Positions 33,158-41,584 of a stretch of DNA of 64,000 nucleotides are shown one piece after another. A model generated the notes under the pieces. It was not told where the DNA came from and searched no databases. It worked only from the letters and a program-made list of their open reading frames with translations. How positions within the stretch are numbered: the first letter of the stretch is position 1; each line of letters opens with the position of its first letter. The stretch is from a virus. Location: IMG/VR virus record IMGVR_UViG_3300042389_001027, positions 1 through 64,000 of that record; one strand, written 5' to 3'. The translations under genes and the position numbers were made by a program.

Positions 33158-33333
33158 TAGTCACGTCCCAACAAAAATCCGTACAAACCAGAACAGACCC
33201 CTAAGGAAACTAGCCCTACGGGTGGTACTATAATTGCAATACCTGCTGATGTACAGATTACAAAAGAAATCATCAGAACATGTGCAGCATTTGCCCTTGT
33301 CATGCGGGCGCTTAGGAATTGTTTTAGTTTCAT
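33157..33333 (-). CDS. 58-residue two-pass membrane peptide upstream of the portal gene
   Basis: Starts MKLKQFLSARMTRANAAHVL and continues with two hydrophobic stretches (about 19-35 and 37-54) separated by a Pro-Pro turn. AAGGTGA lies 7 nt before the ATG, and its stop overlaps the portal start (TAATG), so it is very likely translated and is first in the head operon. The N terminus is basic, which fits an inside-facing end. A membrane or holin-like function is possible; no family recognised. Confidence 0.7.
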   Translation of the reverse strand: MKLKQFLSARMTRANAAHVLMISFVICTSAGIAIIVPPVGLVSLGVCSGLYGFLLGRD

Positions 33334-33401
33334 GTAGGCGTCACCTTAGCGCAGTACTCTGCAATAATACAGCACTGACAGGTGCCTAGCATGGTGGAGT
33401 T

Positions 33402-34706
33402 ATGACGGACTGGAACAAAGTTCTTGCATATTTGGAACCGCGACCGTCTCCTTATTGTCCTGAGGAGCCGTCGCTCACGCAGCGCGTCTTTCTGCGTACT
33501 AATGCACTTGAGGCTTTGTTTGGCGGCGCTGCGGGTGGGGGCAAGTCTTCCGCACTCTTAATGTCTGCTATGCAGTACGTGGACGTCCCCAACTACTCCG
33601 CAATTCTTTTCCGCCGCACCTACGCTGACTTGTCTCTTCCTGGCGCATTGATGGACAGATTCAAGGACTGGATTGCAGGGCAAGAGGATATTCACTGGAA
33701 TGCTAACAGTTATGTCGCAACATTCCCATCTGGAGCGCGTATTTCATTTGGCTATTTAAATAATACTAATGACTATTTACGCTATAAAGGTTCTGAATTC
33801 CAATTTATCGGCATGGACGAAGTCACCGAAATCCGTGAATCCGACTACCGATATCTATTCTCCCGTCTCCGCCGACCTGCCAGCGGACCGCTCTCGCAGG
33901 TTCCCCTAAGGATGCGAGCCGCCTCAAACCCTGCCCCCAACTGGGTAAGACAAAGATTCATCGTGGAAGGCAAAGAAACTGGGCGAATCTTTGTTCCATC
34001 ATTACTGAAGGACAACCCAGGCATTGACGCCGACTCCTACAGAATGGCACTCCAAGCCCTAGACCCCGTTGAGCGCAACCGTCTAGAAAAAGGTGACTGG
34101 TGGTCAACTTCGCTCGGAACACTGTTTGACCGTAACGATTTCGTCATAATTGACCCCCACGAAGTCCCTATTGTTACTTCAGCCGCTCGTGCTGTCCGAT
34201 TTTGGGACTTAGCGGCGACTGAACCTCACTCAGGGAACCTTGACCCTGACTGGACGGTTGGAACATTAGTACTCTTTGACCAAGGCATCGCCTACGTGAT
34301 GGATGTCCGTAAAATTAGGGCAAAAGGCGACAAAGTTGAGCAATTAATCGCTCAAACAGCCGCCGAAGACGGCAAAACTGTCTCAATCCGAATTGAACAA
34401 GAACCAGGCTCCTCGGGGAAGGCGCTAATTGACCAATACGCAAGGTATGTGGTTCCTGGTTATGACCTTGTTGGCTTGAGAGCATCAGGCGACAAGGTGA
34501 CACGAGCAAGACCGTTTGCGGCTGCCGTTGCTAACGGAAACGTGCGATTAGTTCGTGGGGCTTGGATTACAGACTTCTTGGACGAAATGGCATCATTCCC
34601 CGAAGCATGTAACCACGATGACCAAGTTGACTCCGTCGTTGGAGCATTTACTTATCTTGCGGGCTTGGGGTTGCCACAGCGGAGGCGTGCTGCTATTCTC
34701 ATCTGA
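33402..34706 (+). CDS. terL: Terminase large subunit
   Basis: 434 residues. ATPase domain: Walker A GGAAGGGKS (41-49) and Walker B FIGMDE (D139, E140). Nuclease domain with the RNase H-like acidic residues: D269 (RFWDLAATE), E332 (RIEQEPGSSG) and D406/D407/D410 (HDDQVD). It drives DNA into proheads through the portal and cuts the concatemer. A small subunit is not recognised next to it. It is divergent from the portal gene with a 68-bp gap, an unusual separation of packaging and head genes. Confidence 0.96.
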   Translation: MTDWNKVLAYLEPRPSPYCPEEPSLTQRVFLRTNALEALFGGAAGGGKSSALLMSAMQYVDVPNYSAILFRRTYADLSLPGALMDRFKDWIAGQEDIHWNANSYVATFPSGARISFGYLNNTNDYLRYKGSEFQFIGMDEVTEIRESDYRYLFSRLRRPASGPLSQVPLRMRAASNPAPNWVRQRFIVEGKETGRIFVPSLLKDNPGIDADSYRMALQALDPVERNRLEKGDWWSTSLGTLFDRNDFVIIDPHEVPIVTSAARAVRFWDLAATEPHSGNLDPDWTVGTLVLFDQGIAYVMDVRKIRAKGDKVEQLIAQTAAEDGKTVSIRIEQEPGSSGKALIDQYARYVVPGYDLVGLRASGDKVTRARPFAAAVANGNVRLVRGAWITDFLDEMASFPEACNHDDQVDSVVGAFTYLAGLGLPQRRRAAILI

Positions 34707-34740
34707 CGTAAACCTACCTACGACATACCGAGAGGATATT

Positions 34741-35241
34741 GTGACTGACCTAAACGCCTTACTGGCGAAACTAAACAAACTGCTGATTGACGTAGACACA
34801 AAGTTGAGCGAGTTCACGGATAGCAACCCATCCATTGATGATGTTGGCGCAACACTGATTGAACTTCATTCACTGAAAGCCGCATTTGGCGATGTGTACT
34901 CTACGTACTCCGCACGTGCTACGAAGTTGTTCCAAGACGCGCAAGTTGAGGACATGGCGTATGGAGAAAACCGTATTGAAGTACGGACTGCATCTGATAG
35001 AAAGCAGTGGGAGCACCCGCGACTGATTGCGGAAGTGGCACGGCGTCTCGTATCAGAATCAATTGATATGGATACTGGCGAAGTAATGACTTCCCCTGAA
35101 GAATTGATTGCCAAGGTTTTGGACTTTGTCCAACCTTCATACTGGCGTATTAAAGAACTCTCTAAAATCGGCATTAACGCAGACAAGTTCTGCGAGGTCG
35201 GCGAATACAAAACAAACATCATTGTCAGAAAGGCAAAGTGA
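34741..35241 (+). CDS. Hypothetical protein upstream of the Rad52-like gene
   Basis: 166 residues from the GTG at 34741 (AGAGGA 4 nt upstream); the frame is open further upstream inside terL but no good start exists there. Helical, acidic protein (LNALLAKLNKLLIDVDTKLS; SLKAAFGDVYSTYSARATKL) with a basic C terminus. Unrecognised. It overlaps the Rad52-like gene by 4 nt, so a role in the recombination module is plausible. Confidence 0.7.
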   Translation: MTDLNALLAKLNKLLIDVDTKLSEFTDSNPSIDDVGATLIELHSLKAAFGDVYSTYSARATKLFQDAQVEDMAYGENRIEVRTASDRKQWEHPRLIAEVARRLVSESIDMDTGEVMTSPEELIAKVLDFVQPSYWRIKELSKIGINADKFCEVGEYKTNIIVRKAK

Positions 35242-36050
35242 TAGACATGGCAACAGCAAAGAAAGCAAATCAGGACGCTATCTTGGATGCAATCGTGCAA
35301 GAAGTGGAAACGTCAGAAACAGCAGCGTCAATGCATATTGAGTGGCGAAAAGAGCGTGAACAGGAAGAGAAGCGTCACGCACAGCGCACGACACAAATGG
35401 CAAAAGACCTTGCGGAACCATTTGCTCCTGAAGTGGAAAAAGTTCTCAAAAAGGGCGGAGCATCGCTTACTTATATTCCCGTTAGTGAAGTTATTAACCG
35501 AATGAACAAAGTATTTGGTATTGATGGGTGGAGTAGTGAAATCATTAAATGCGAGCGCGACGCCCACGACCCAGACTTTATTGTTGCATGTGTTCGCATT
35601 ACTGCGTACACCCACGGAGACCGATTCGTAAGCATCTCTAAGGATGGTTACGGCGGACAGAAAATTAAGCGCACTAAAGCGGGAGATATTGTTGACTTGG
35701 GCGACGAGTTCAAGGGTGCAGTCTCAGACGCGCTAAAGAAAGCAGTGCAACAGTTTGGAATTGGTTTGTACCTTGCTCGTAGTGAGGAGGCATTAAGTCT
35801 TGACGAAGCGGAAGAAGCGGCAGCAAGTGCACCTCAGGTAAGCGACATGTACCCCAAGTTCAAAACGTTTTTGGACAAGTTCAGCCCTGACCAAAAGGGT
35901 GAGGTCAAAACATTCTGGAGCAAGTACAGCAATGGTCGCCCCACTCCCAAGCCACACGAATTCACTGATTCTGAACTCCAAGCACTAATTGCAGAATGTG
36001 TCCGAATTGAATTTAGTGGCATTGCGGTAAGTGGTTTGTCAAGTGAGTGA
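35238..36050 (+). CDS. Rad52-family single-strand annealing protein
   Basis: 270 residues. Residues about 75-195 fit the Rad52/DdrA-like annealing fold: YIPVSEVINRMNKVFGIDGW, a beta region with RDAHDPDFIVACVRITAY, KDGYGGQKIKRTK, then DEFKGAVSDALKKAVQQFGIGLYL, the most diagnostic stretch. Such proteins pair complementary single strands during phage recombination and replication. GTG start overlapping the previous stop (GTGA); an ATG at 35247 is an alternative. Followed by a nuclease gene, completing an exonuclease/annealase-type pair. Confidence 0.88.
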   Translation: MIDMATAKKANQDAILDAIVQEVETSETAASMHIEWRKEREQEEKRHAQRTTQMAKDLAEPFAPEVEKVLKKGGASLTYIPVSEVINRMNKVFGIDGWSSEIIKCERDAHDPDFIVACVRITAYTHGDRFVSISKDGYGGQKIKRTKAGDIVDLGDEFKGAVSDALKKAVQQFGIGLYLARSEEALSLDEAEEAAASAPQVSDMYPKFKTFLDKFSPDQKGEVKTFWSKYSNGRPTPKPHEFTDSELQALIAECVRIEFSGIAVSGLSSE

Positions 36051-36813
36051 TGTGACCCTGATACCACCCCCGCATTTGTCGGCATCTTCTATATCAACAT
36101 TCCAACAGTGTCCCCTTCGGTACAAGTATTCACGGATTGATGAACTCCCTGAACCGCCGTCAGAAGCATCCCTCATGGGTAACTTTGTCCACGATATTTT
36201 GGAGGGGCTCTATAGGCAGGAGTCATCTACCCGAACACTAGGTACGGCACGCATGCTTGCTGCATCTCTGTGGAATGACTACGAAGAACGCGCCATGAAA
36301 GTTGCGAAAACACCTGAGGCAATTAGGCGATTCCGCTGGAACTCATGGTGGTGTGTAGAGAAATTGTTTTCAATGGAAGACCCTACGCAACGCGAGTTTG
36401 ATGGTCTTGAGCATGAAATCAATCATGAAATTAATGGCGTTCGCGTCAAGGGCTTCATTGATAGATGGCATTTACATAACGATGGAATTGTAATTGGCGA
36501 CTACAAAACTGGGAAAACCCCTAAGCCTCATTATGCAGGGGACAAGTTTTTTCAGTTGCTCCTCTACGGAGTCGTACTTCACGAGCAACTTGGAAAGCCA
36601 ATAGAGTCTGTGGAATTGCTTTACATCAAAGATGGTGAGCGACTCCACAAATCACCCACCGCCGAAGATATGCAAAGTGTCTACGACACCGTGGTGGAAA
36701 TTAGAACAGGAATAGACGAGCGTTGCGCCACTGGAGAGTTTGAGTACAAGCCTTCCAGACTGTGCGACTGGTGTTCGTTTAAGTCAATATGCCCATACTG
36801 GAGAAAAAAATGA
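36043..36813 (+). CDS. Cas4/RecB-like PD-(D/E)XK nuclease
   Basis: About 256 residues. LSASSISTFQQCPLRYKYSRI and LMGNFVHDILEGLY are the N-terminal motifs of RecB/Cas4-like nucleases; VKGFIDRWH ... VIGDYKTGK holds the catalytic D ... D-x-K set. A C-terminal LCDWCSFKSICPYW together with the N-terminal Cys could hold a 4Fe-4S cluster as in Cas4/AddB. Likely the 5'-3' resection partner of the annealing protein. Start is uncertain (GTG at 36043 or 36031). Overlaps both neighbours, so it sits in a tight operon. Confidence 0.88.
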   Translation: MSDVTLIPPPHLSASSISTFQQCPLRYKYSRIDELPEPPSEASLMGNFVHDILEGLYRQESSTRTLGTARMLAASLWNDYEERAMKVAKTPEAIRRFRWNSWWCVEKLFSMEDPTQREFDGLEHEINHEINGVRVKGFIDRWHLHNDGIVIGDYKTGKTPKPHYAGDKFFQLLLYGVVLHEQLGKPIESVELLYIKDGERLHKSPTAEDMQSVYDTVVEIRTGIDERCATGEFEYKPSRLCDWCSFKSICPYWRKK

Positions 36814-37325
36814 ATGACGATACATTTGCCCGTGTAGTTGCGGAAGATGTAAAAAATCGCGCAACACAACCACAAAAGGAATACCTTAAACTTCCTGAAA
36901 ACTGGAGTCGTTGGCAACGTGCACTGTCCACGCTGGAAAACAACCTTAATGACCAACTTGAAGGTATTTATACCTACGAGCAAGAACAGATAAAGACGTT
37001 TCAAACGCTCGGTCAAGATGGCATCAAACTGATTGCGGAAGCAACAGCCGAACACGAAGCACGCCGTAAGAAAATTGAACGCTTCAAGTTTCATGTGACA
37101 AACAGGCTTGATGAAGTTACACGCATGATTGCTGTTGGCGGGGAAGCGATTGACGAACGACTTCATGTTGTGGATTTTTTGCGTCGCGCAATTGAGCAAC
37201 ACAAAGCAATGATGATTTCATACGACCTTGAACCGACCCCAATAGACGGCGCACTATGGGCTGCACTTGACGGACGTTGGGAATTTGACAACCTGTCCGA
37301 GGAAGACATTCTTTCGTTCTCATGA
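36810..37325 (+). CDS. Hypothetical helical protein in the recombination operon
   Basis: 171 residues, unrecognised. Long helical regions (YEQEQIKTFQTLGQDGIKL; AEATAEHEARRKKIERFKFH) suggest a coiled coil or helical bundle. ATG overlaps the nuclease stop (ATGA) with GGAGA upstream, and its own stop overlaps the next start (ATGA). The coupling indicates a function together with the nuclease or the IbrA-like protein. Confidence 0.7.
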   Translation: MNDDTFARVVAEDVKNRATQPQKEYLKLPENWSRWQRALSTLENNLNDQLEGIYTYEQEQIKTFQTLGQDGIKLIAEATAEHEARRKKIERFKFHVTNRLDEVTRMIAVGGEAIDERLHVVDFLRRAIEQHKAMMISYDLEPTPIDGALWAALDGRWEFDNLSEEDILSFS

Positions 37326-38485
37326 CACGACAACGCATGTTCCTAGACATCTCGTGTGTTGATGCCGCACGTGAACGTATGCGACACGTATATGACACGT
37401 TTGACACGGTGTGCGTACAATTCTCTGGAGGGAAGGACTCAACTGCTGTTCTGTATCTTGCTAAAGAAATCCATGAAGAACGGAATCTCGGACCAGTAAA
37501 AGTTATTTTTCGTGACGAGGAGATGGTTAGCCCTCTTGTCATTGATTTCATAATGAAAGTACGTGATTACGACTGGGTTGACATGGAGTGGTACTGCCTC
37601 CCCGTTGGGCAGGAGGTCTGGGTGCTTGGGCGCAGAGAGTATTGCTTGCTCTGGTCACCAGAGCGCGCCAAGCGAGACATGCTTGTACGTGAAATGCCAT
37701 CGTTCGCAATTCGTGCAGAGCACTTTGGTATAGACCCATCTCGTCCAATTCCTGAAACGATTGACTTCTACACCATGCAAGGCAAGCGTGGACGGACTGC
37801 TTTTATTACAGGTGTACGCGCTAACGAGTCCATGATTCGCTACAGGTCGTGCGTGCAGAAACTGCATGAGAACTACATCAACATTCCATTCCGAATGAAG
37901 AAGTCAGTTCCCCTCAGGTTCGCAAAGGTTATCTATGACTGGACAACTGATGATGTACTGAAATTCATTACTGAAGAACACGGTGGTGAGTATTGCGAGT
38001 ACTACGACCTTGCCTCTATTACTGGAAGTAATACGCGCGTCGGTATCCCGTTGCATGCCGTAGCCTCCCGCCGAATCGGCGATGTCGTCGCTACCGAACC
38101 TGAGTTCTTTGACCGACTCTATGATTGCTACCCCCATATTGACGCACAGCGCAGATGGTGGAGCGAATTCAACGTGGAAGCGCTTATTGCTCGCTACGTT
38201 GAGGAAGGCTGGGATGGGGTTCGGCAGTGTATTGACGACAACATGCTGACGCCGGGGATGCAGGGTGCTGCAATGAAATTTGCGGGAGAGTTCAGAAAGA
38301 AGCAGGCAACGGACAAGTTTGGCTACCCGCTGGATTCCCTCATTCGCACGCTTTTGTTGAACGAGTTCCAAGTCACCTCTCCCAACCCAGTCGGACCGAA
38401 AACGCGAGCCCACACCTTGAGGACTCTTGCAGCGCAACAAGAACAAGACCAGAACGACCTAGATAGTTTGGATGATTTTAAATGA
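37322..38485 (+). CDS. PAPS-reductase-like (IbrA/DndC-type) protein
   Basis: 387 residues. The ATP-pyrophosphatase P-loop FSGGKDSTAVL (34-44) and the surrounding alpha-hydrolase fold match the phosphoadenosine-phosphosulfate reductase family; length and C-terminal part fit the IbrA-like branch. Several Cys residues follow (SCVQKLHENY; EYCEYYD). IbrA/IbrB-like pairs are frequent in phages and islands, but their reaction is not established; nucleic-acid sulfur or adenylate chemistry has been suggested for relatives. Linked to the ParB-like gene by ATGA overlap. Confidence 0.85.
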   Translation: MTRQRMFLDISCVDAARERMRHVYDTFDTVCVQFSGGKDSTAVLYLAKEIHEERNLGPVKVIFRDEEMVSPLVIDFIMKVRDYDWVDMEWYCLPVGQEVWVLGRREYCLLWSPERAKRDMLVREMPSFAIRAEHFGIDPSRPIPETIDFYTMQGKRGRTAFITGVRANESMIRYRSCVQKLHENYINIPFRMKKSVPLRFAKVIYDWTTDDVLKFITEEHGGEYCEYYDLASITGSNTRVGIPLHAVASRRIGDVVATEPEFFDRLYDCYPHIDAQRRWWSEFNVEALIARYVEEGWDGVRQCIDDNMLTPGMQGAAMKFAGEFRKKQATDKFGYPLDSLIRTLLLNEFQVTSPNPVGPKTRAHTLRTLAAQQEQDQNDLDSLDDFK

Positions 38486-39027
38486 ACTACTCAGAAATGC
38501 CAATCAATTCACTAAAGCCTGCACCTTGGCGAGTCAACTATGTCCTGAAGCCAGACATGTTGTTACTGTCTCAGTCAATGAATGATTATGGCTGGCTGCA
38601 ACCAATAGTGGTTCAGAAATCAACCAGCCACATAATTGACGGGTTTCACAGATGGGTTACTGCTCAAAGCGCTGATTTTATCAAAAAACATGGCAAGAGC
38701 GTTCCAGTTATTGTCGTTGACGTTGACAATGTTGACGCAATGATTATGCATATTCGCCTAAATCGTGCGCGAGGTAACATATTTGCTAAGCCTTTCAGTA
38801 AATTAATCAGAACTCTTGTCGTCTCAGATAAGTATGATGCTGATGAAGTTGCAGACATGTTGAACATGTCAGCGGACGAATTTGACCTCATGTTGACGGG
38901 TGGTTTGCTGAAACAACGCAAGATTCCGCAACATCAATACTCAAAAGCGTGGGTTCCTGTAGAGGCACCGAGTAAAGGCGAATTAGATAATCAGGTTATT
39001 GAGCGTCCACCTAATGCTGATAGATGA
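38482..39027 (+). CDS. ParB-like (IbrB-type) protein
   Basis: 181 residues. Shows a ParB/sulfiredoxin-like core: MPINSLKPAPWRVNYVLKPD, SMNDYGWLQPIVV, HIIDGFHRWVTA and MHIRLNRARG, the motifs used for nucleotide binding in ParB-fold proteins. The second half has a helix-turn-helix-like segment (YDADEVADMLNMSADEFDLM). Partner of the upstream IbrA-like protein, with which it overlaps by 4 nt. DNA binding or a regulatory role is expected; exact reaction unknown. Confidence 0.86.
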   Translation: MNYSEMPINSLKPAPWRVNYVLKPDMLLLSQSMNDYGWLQPIVVQKSTSHIIDGFHRWVTAQSADFIKKHGKSVPVIVVDVDNVDAMIMHIRLNRARGNIFAKPFSKLIRTLVVSDKYDADEVADMLNMSADEFDLMLTGGLLKQRKIPQHQYSKAWVPVEAPSKGELDNQVIERPPNADR

Positions 39028-39086
39028 TTTATCAGGCAAATTAATTGTGGTAATGTTGGTCAGTCTCGCATTTGGAGGACTGGCTA

Positions 39087-39503
39087 ATGCCCACAAGCCT
39101 TACAACAGAAGATGTTGAATTCTTAACTGATGTTGACACCCGTGGCGACGTTGTGCGTCGTGCTCGGTTTATTCGTCGTCCCCGACGAGTCAATGGTCGC
39201 AATGTTCCTGGCAATGCTCGCTATTACCGTCGTCGTCAGCGTGAACTTCTTGCTGGTAGACGCGCAGCACAACGAGCCGAGCGCGGCGGAGCACGGGCTG
39301 CTGCTGCTGGTCGTGCTGCACGGTCTGCTGGGGGGCGCGCCGCTCGTGCCCCACGTGGTGCTGGAGGAGCGGCACCTGCTGGTGGTGAGCGGCGTGCAGG
39401 GTTCTTGACGCGCCTTCGCCGTGGCGTTCGTAACGTTGCTCGGCGAGTAGAGGCAAACCGTCGCAATAGGCGCGAGCGAGCCAATCGTCCGCCAACACGG
39501 TAG
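39087..39503 (+). CDS. Arg/Ala-rich, histone-H1-like basic protein
   Basis: 138 residues. Only the first 40 look like a folded domain (LTTEDVEFLTDVDTRGDVVR); from there the protein is almost pure Arg, Ala and Gly with hardly any acidic residues, ending in RRVEANRRNRRERANRPPTR. GC content rises sharply here. GGAGGA 7 nt before the ATG confirms the start. Composition suits condensation of packaged DNA or neutralisation of its charge. It precedes the head-tail connector genes. Confidence 0.75.
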   Translation: MPTSLTTEDVEFLTDVDTRGDVVRRARFIRRPRRVNGRNVPGNARYYRRRQRELLAGRRAAQRAERGGARAAAAGRAARSAGGRAARAPRGAGGAAPAGGERRAGFLTRLRRGVRNVARRVEANRRNRRERANRPPTR

Positions 39504-39517
39504 GGAGGTAACCAGCC

Positions 39518-40150
39518 ATGCTGGTATCCGCATCTGACCTCTCCAAGTACATGGATATCCGATTTAGTAACCGCCAAGAGGAGGCTGCTGAATTTGTTCT
39601 TGAGGGTCTACAGAGTGAATTAGAGAGTTACTTGCGTCGTCCTGTTGAGCCGACGTTTTTTGAGGAAACTTACGTGCTTGAGTCAAATCACGTAGGCGTT
39701 CCGATGTCGTCGTTTTTCACTAACGAGTCATCTGCGTCAACGGATAGCATCAGTATGGTTTCATACATGCAACCCCCTCAAACCGTGTATTTGCGTAATT
39801 CTCCTGTCGTTGAGGTGGACGAAGTGACTCTCAAGCAGCAGGGGGCAGCGACTGCTACAACCTTGACTGAAGGCGTTGATTACGTAGTTCGCCGATACGG
39901 AATAGATTTATTTCGTGGGTTCGCTAATGACATTATTGGCGTTTCCTATACCGCAGGTCTGGCAGGCGATGGCATCAAAGTCTTCCGCCTAATGATTTTG
40001 CGTGCCGCAACTCGCGAGATGCAGAATATGCACGACGATGTTGTTGGTATTAAGGACTTGGAAACACGGAACGTGGCGCCTCTTGAAACGGGCTTCCTTG
40101 AAAAAGAGTTGCTTGCAGTGAAGCGTTGGCGCAGGAGCCGTGTCGCTTGA
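39518..40150 (+). CDS. Head-tail connector (adaptor) protein
   Basis: 210 residues. Helical N terminus (LSKYMDIRFSNRQEEAAEFV; LQSELESYLRRPVEP), a central beta region (VYLRNSPVVEVDEVTL ... GVDYVVRRYGIDLFRG) and a C-terminal helix pair fit the gp6/gp15-like adaptor that docks on the portal. GGGAGG precedes the ATG. Position directly upstream of tail-completion and terminator genes supports the call. Confidence 0.8.
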   Translation: MLVSASDLSKYMDIRFSNRQEEAAEFVLEGLQSELESYLRRPVEPTFFEETYVLESNHVGVPMSSFFTNESSASTDSISMVSYMQPPQTVYLRNSPVVEVDEVTLKQQGAATATTLTEGVDYVVRRYGIDLFRGFANDIIGVSYTAGLAGDGIKVFRLMILRAATREMQNMHDDVVGIKDLETRNVAPLETGFLEKELLAVKRWRRSRVA

Positions 40151-40602
40151 TTCGTATAAAGATTGACTGCGATGCCGACGATGCGATTGAATATCTAGAT
40201 GGCATGATTGCTAGAAGTCAGGATTTTGGTGTCGTGTTCCAATGGGCAAAACGCTATCTAGCAAGGGCAAATGCGGAAAACTTTGCCACTAGCGGTCTAC
40301 CTGTCGGTGGATGGTCTCCTCTCGCTGCTCGCTACTCGGCATGGAAGGCAACGCGCTTTCCTGGCATGCCAATCATGCAACAAACTGAAAAATTATTCCG
40401 TGACTTGACAAGCCTTAATGGTTCGCCAAATGAGATAAATGCAACAAGCGCAACCTTCGGCACGCGCATTGAATATGCTAAATTTCATCAGTACGGCACA
40501 ACGAGAATGCCTAAACGTCAGATTGTTTTTGAGCCACCTATGTTCGCGAAAGAACTTGCAGACGAGGCAGCAAAACATGTTGTTGGCGCGAGGAGGTCTT
40601 AA
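40147..40602 (+). CDS. Virion morphogenesis/tail completion protein (Mu gpG-like)
   Basis: 151 residues from a TTG start at 40147 that overlaps the previous stop (TTGA) with AGGAG 9 nt upstream; the ATG-like longer frame is not needed. The diagnostic stretch is YAKFHQYGTTRMPKRQIVF near residue 115, typical of Mu-gpG-like virion morphogenesis proteins that join head and tail. Upstream segments (GWSPLAARYSAWKATRFPG; LFRDLTSLNG) match as well. Confidence 0.85.
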   Translation: MIRIKIDCDADDAIEYLDGMIARSQDFGVVFQWAKRYLARANAENFATSGLPVGGWSPLAARYSAWKATRFPGMPIMQQTEKLFRDLTSLNGSPNEINATSATFGTRIEYAKFHQYGTTRMPKRQIVFEPPMFAKELADEAAKHVVGARRS

Positions 40603-41198
40603 TGCCCACTGAACCAGATGTGGTGATGTTTGGCGCACATTTTGCCAAAAAAGTCGTCAATGATTATCTTGAATACGACATCCCGACGCGCCTCACAAGG
40701 TACAGGAACGCGTGGAATGTTGACGACTACACGTTGCCAGACCCACAAAAGTACTTGGTTTACGAACCAATCGCCCTTGACCACTGGCCGACGTTGATTA
40801 CTGTGGTCATTTCCACGAACTCATTTGACAGACTCATGAACTATGGCGCAGGAGACCCTTTGTATAGGGTTTCCTACTCAATGCGTACTTATATTTGGGC
40901 AAAGACCGAGGGTTCCGAAGAAGTTACGCTGATGCGTGACAGGCTTTCAACGGTCGTTCGTTCGTCGTTATTGGACTCGCCCTGCATGAAGGGCATCAAT
41001 GACCCGATTGTGGATGTCATGCTGGATGAAAGCACTGTGCGTGAAGAGTTTTCAGACTTGACGCTGATTAAAGGTGACCGTGTGCTCGCAGGAGCATATG
41101 TGGGGTATGATTTGTATCTAAACGAACTTATTTATCGGCAACCAATTGGTGGGATAAATGCAATTGATGCTGAGTTTTACAACATGCGAGGAACATGA
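40602..41198 (+). CDS. Putative tail terminator or neck protein
   Basis: 198 residues, no clear family by motif. Mixed alpha/beta with aromatic-rich strands (YLVYEPIALDHWPTLITVVI; YRVSYSMRTYIWAKTEG). GAGGAGG precedes the ATG, which overlaps the previous stop (TAATG). Between tail completion and sheath genes, the slot normally taken by the tail terminator that stops tube growth. Call rests mainly on order. Confidence 0.66.
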   Translation: MPTEPDVVMFGAHFAKKVVNDYLEYDIPTRLTRYRNAWNVDDYTLPDPQKYLVYEPIALDHWPTLITVVISTNSFDRLMNYGAGDPLYRVSYSMRTYIWAKTEGSEEVTLMRDRLSTVVRSSLLDSPCMKGINDPIVDVMLDESTVREEFSDLTLIKGDRVLAGAYVGYDLYLNELIYRQPIGGINAIDAEFYNMRGT

Positions 41199-41524
41199 TG
41201 TCTGAAAAAAAAGTGTGGAACGCAAAAGAACATCCCATTATTTGTGATGCCAATGGAACTTACATCAAACCCAAGAAAAGCCTCTGGGTTGCCGACAATA
41301 CAGTCCTTGAAGGTCTAGTTAATCAGGGATTTGTTGTCATTTTGGATGAACGCCAAGAGGAACTAGCGGCGGCACCAAAGGCACGCACGACCCGCTCAAA
41401 GAAAATTACGGAGGAAACTCCTGAACAAGAGCAAGAAGTTGAAGTACAATTACCAGAAGAGTCTAGTGGTGAAGTTATTGACGAGGTTGCAACCGAATCA
41501 ATACTTACTGAAGACGAGCAATGA
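41195..41524 (+). CDS. Small neck or tail-associated hypothetical protein
   Basis: 109 residues. The first 55 look folded (VWNAKEHPIICDANGTYIKP), followed by a short basic patch and a long acidic tail of Glu/Gln (TEETPEQEQEVEVQLPEESS). GAGGAAC precedes ATGATG, so either of two starts may be used. Unrecognised; could be a small structural or assembly factor for the sheath. Confidence 0.7.
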   Translation: MMSEKKVWNAKEHPIICDANGTYIKPKKSLWVADNTVLEGLVNQGFVVILDERQEELAAAPKARTTRSKKITEETPEQEQEVEVQLPEESSGEVIDEVATESILTEDEQ

Positions 41525-41584
41525 TTTAGGTATACTCGCTGAGGATATCTAATTCAAGGTTTCAATTAGCACGGAGGATGGCGA
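41525..41584 (+). promoter_or_regulatory. Intergenic region before the sheath gene, possible promoter
   Basis: Contains TAGGTATACT (41527-41536), a -10-like hexamer TATACT with no good -35, and an inverted repeat CTAATT / AATTAG (about 41549-41569). The 9-mer TAGGTATAC recurs at 50195-50203. The strong GGAGG at about 41573 is the sheath ribosome site. Confidence 0.3.
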
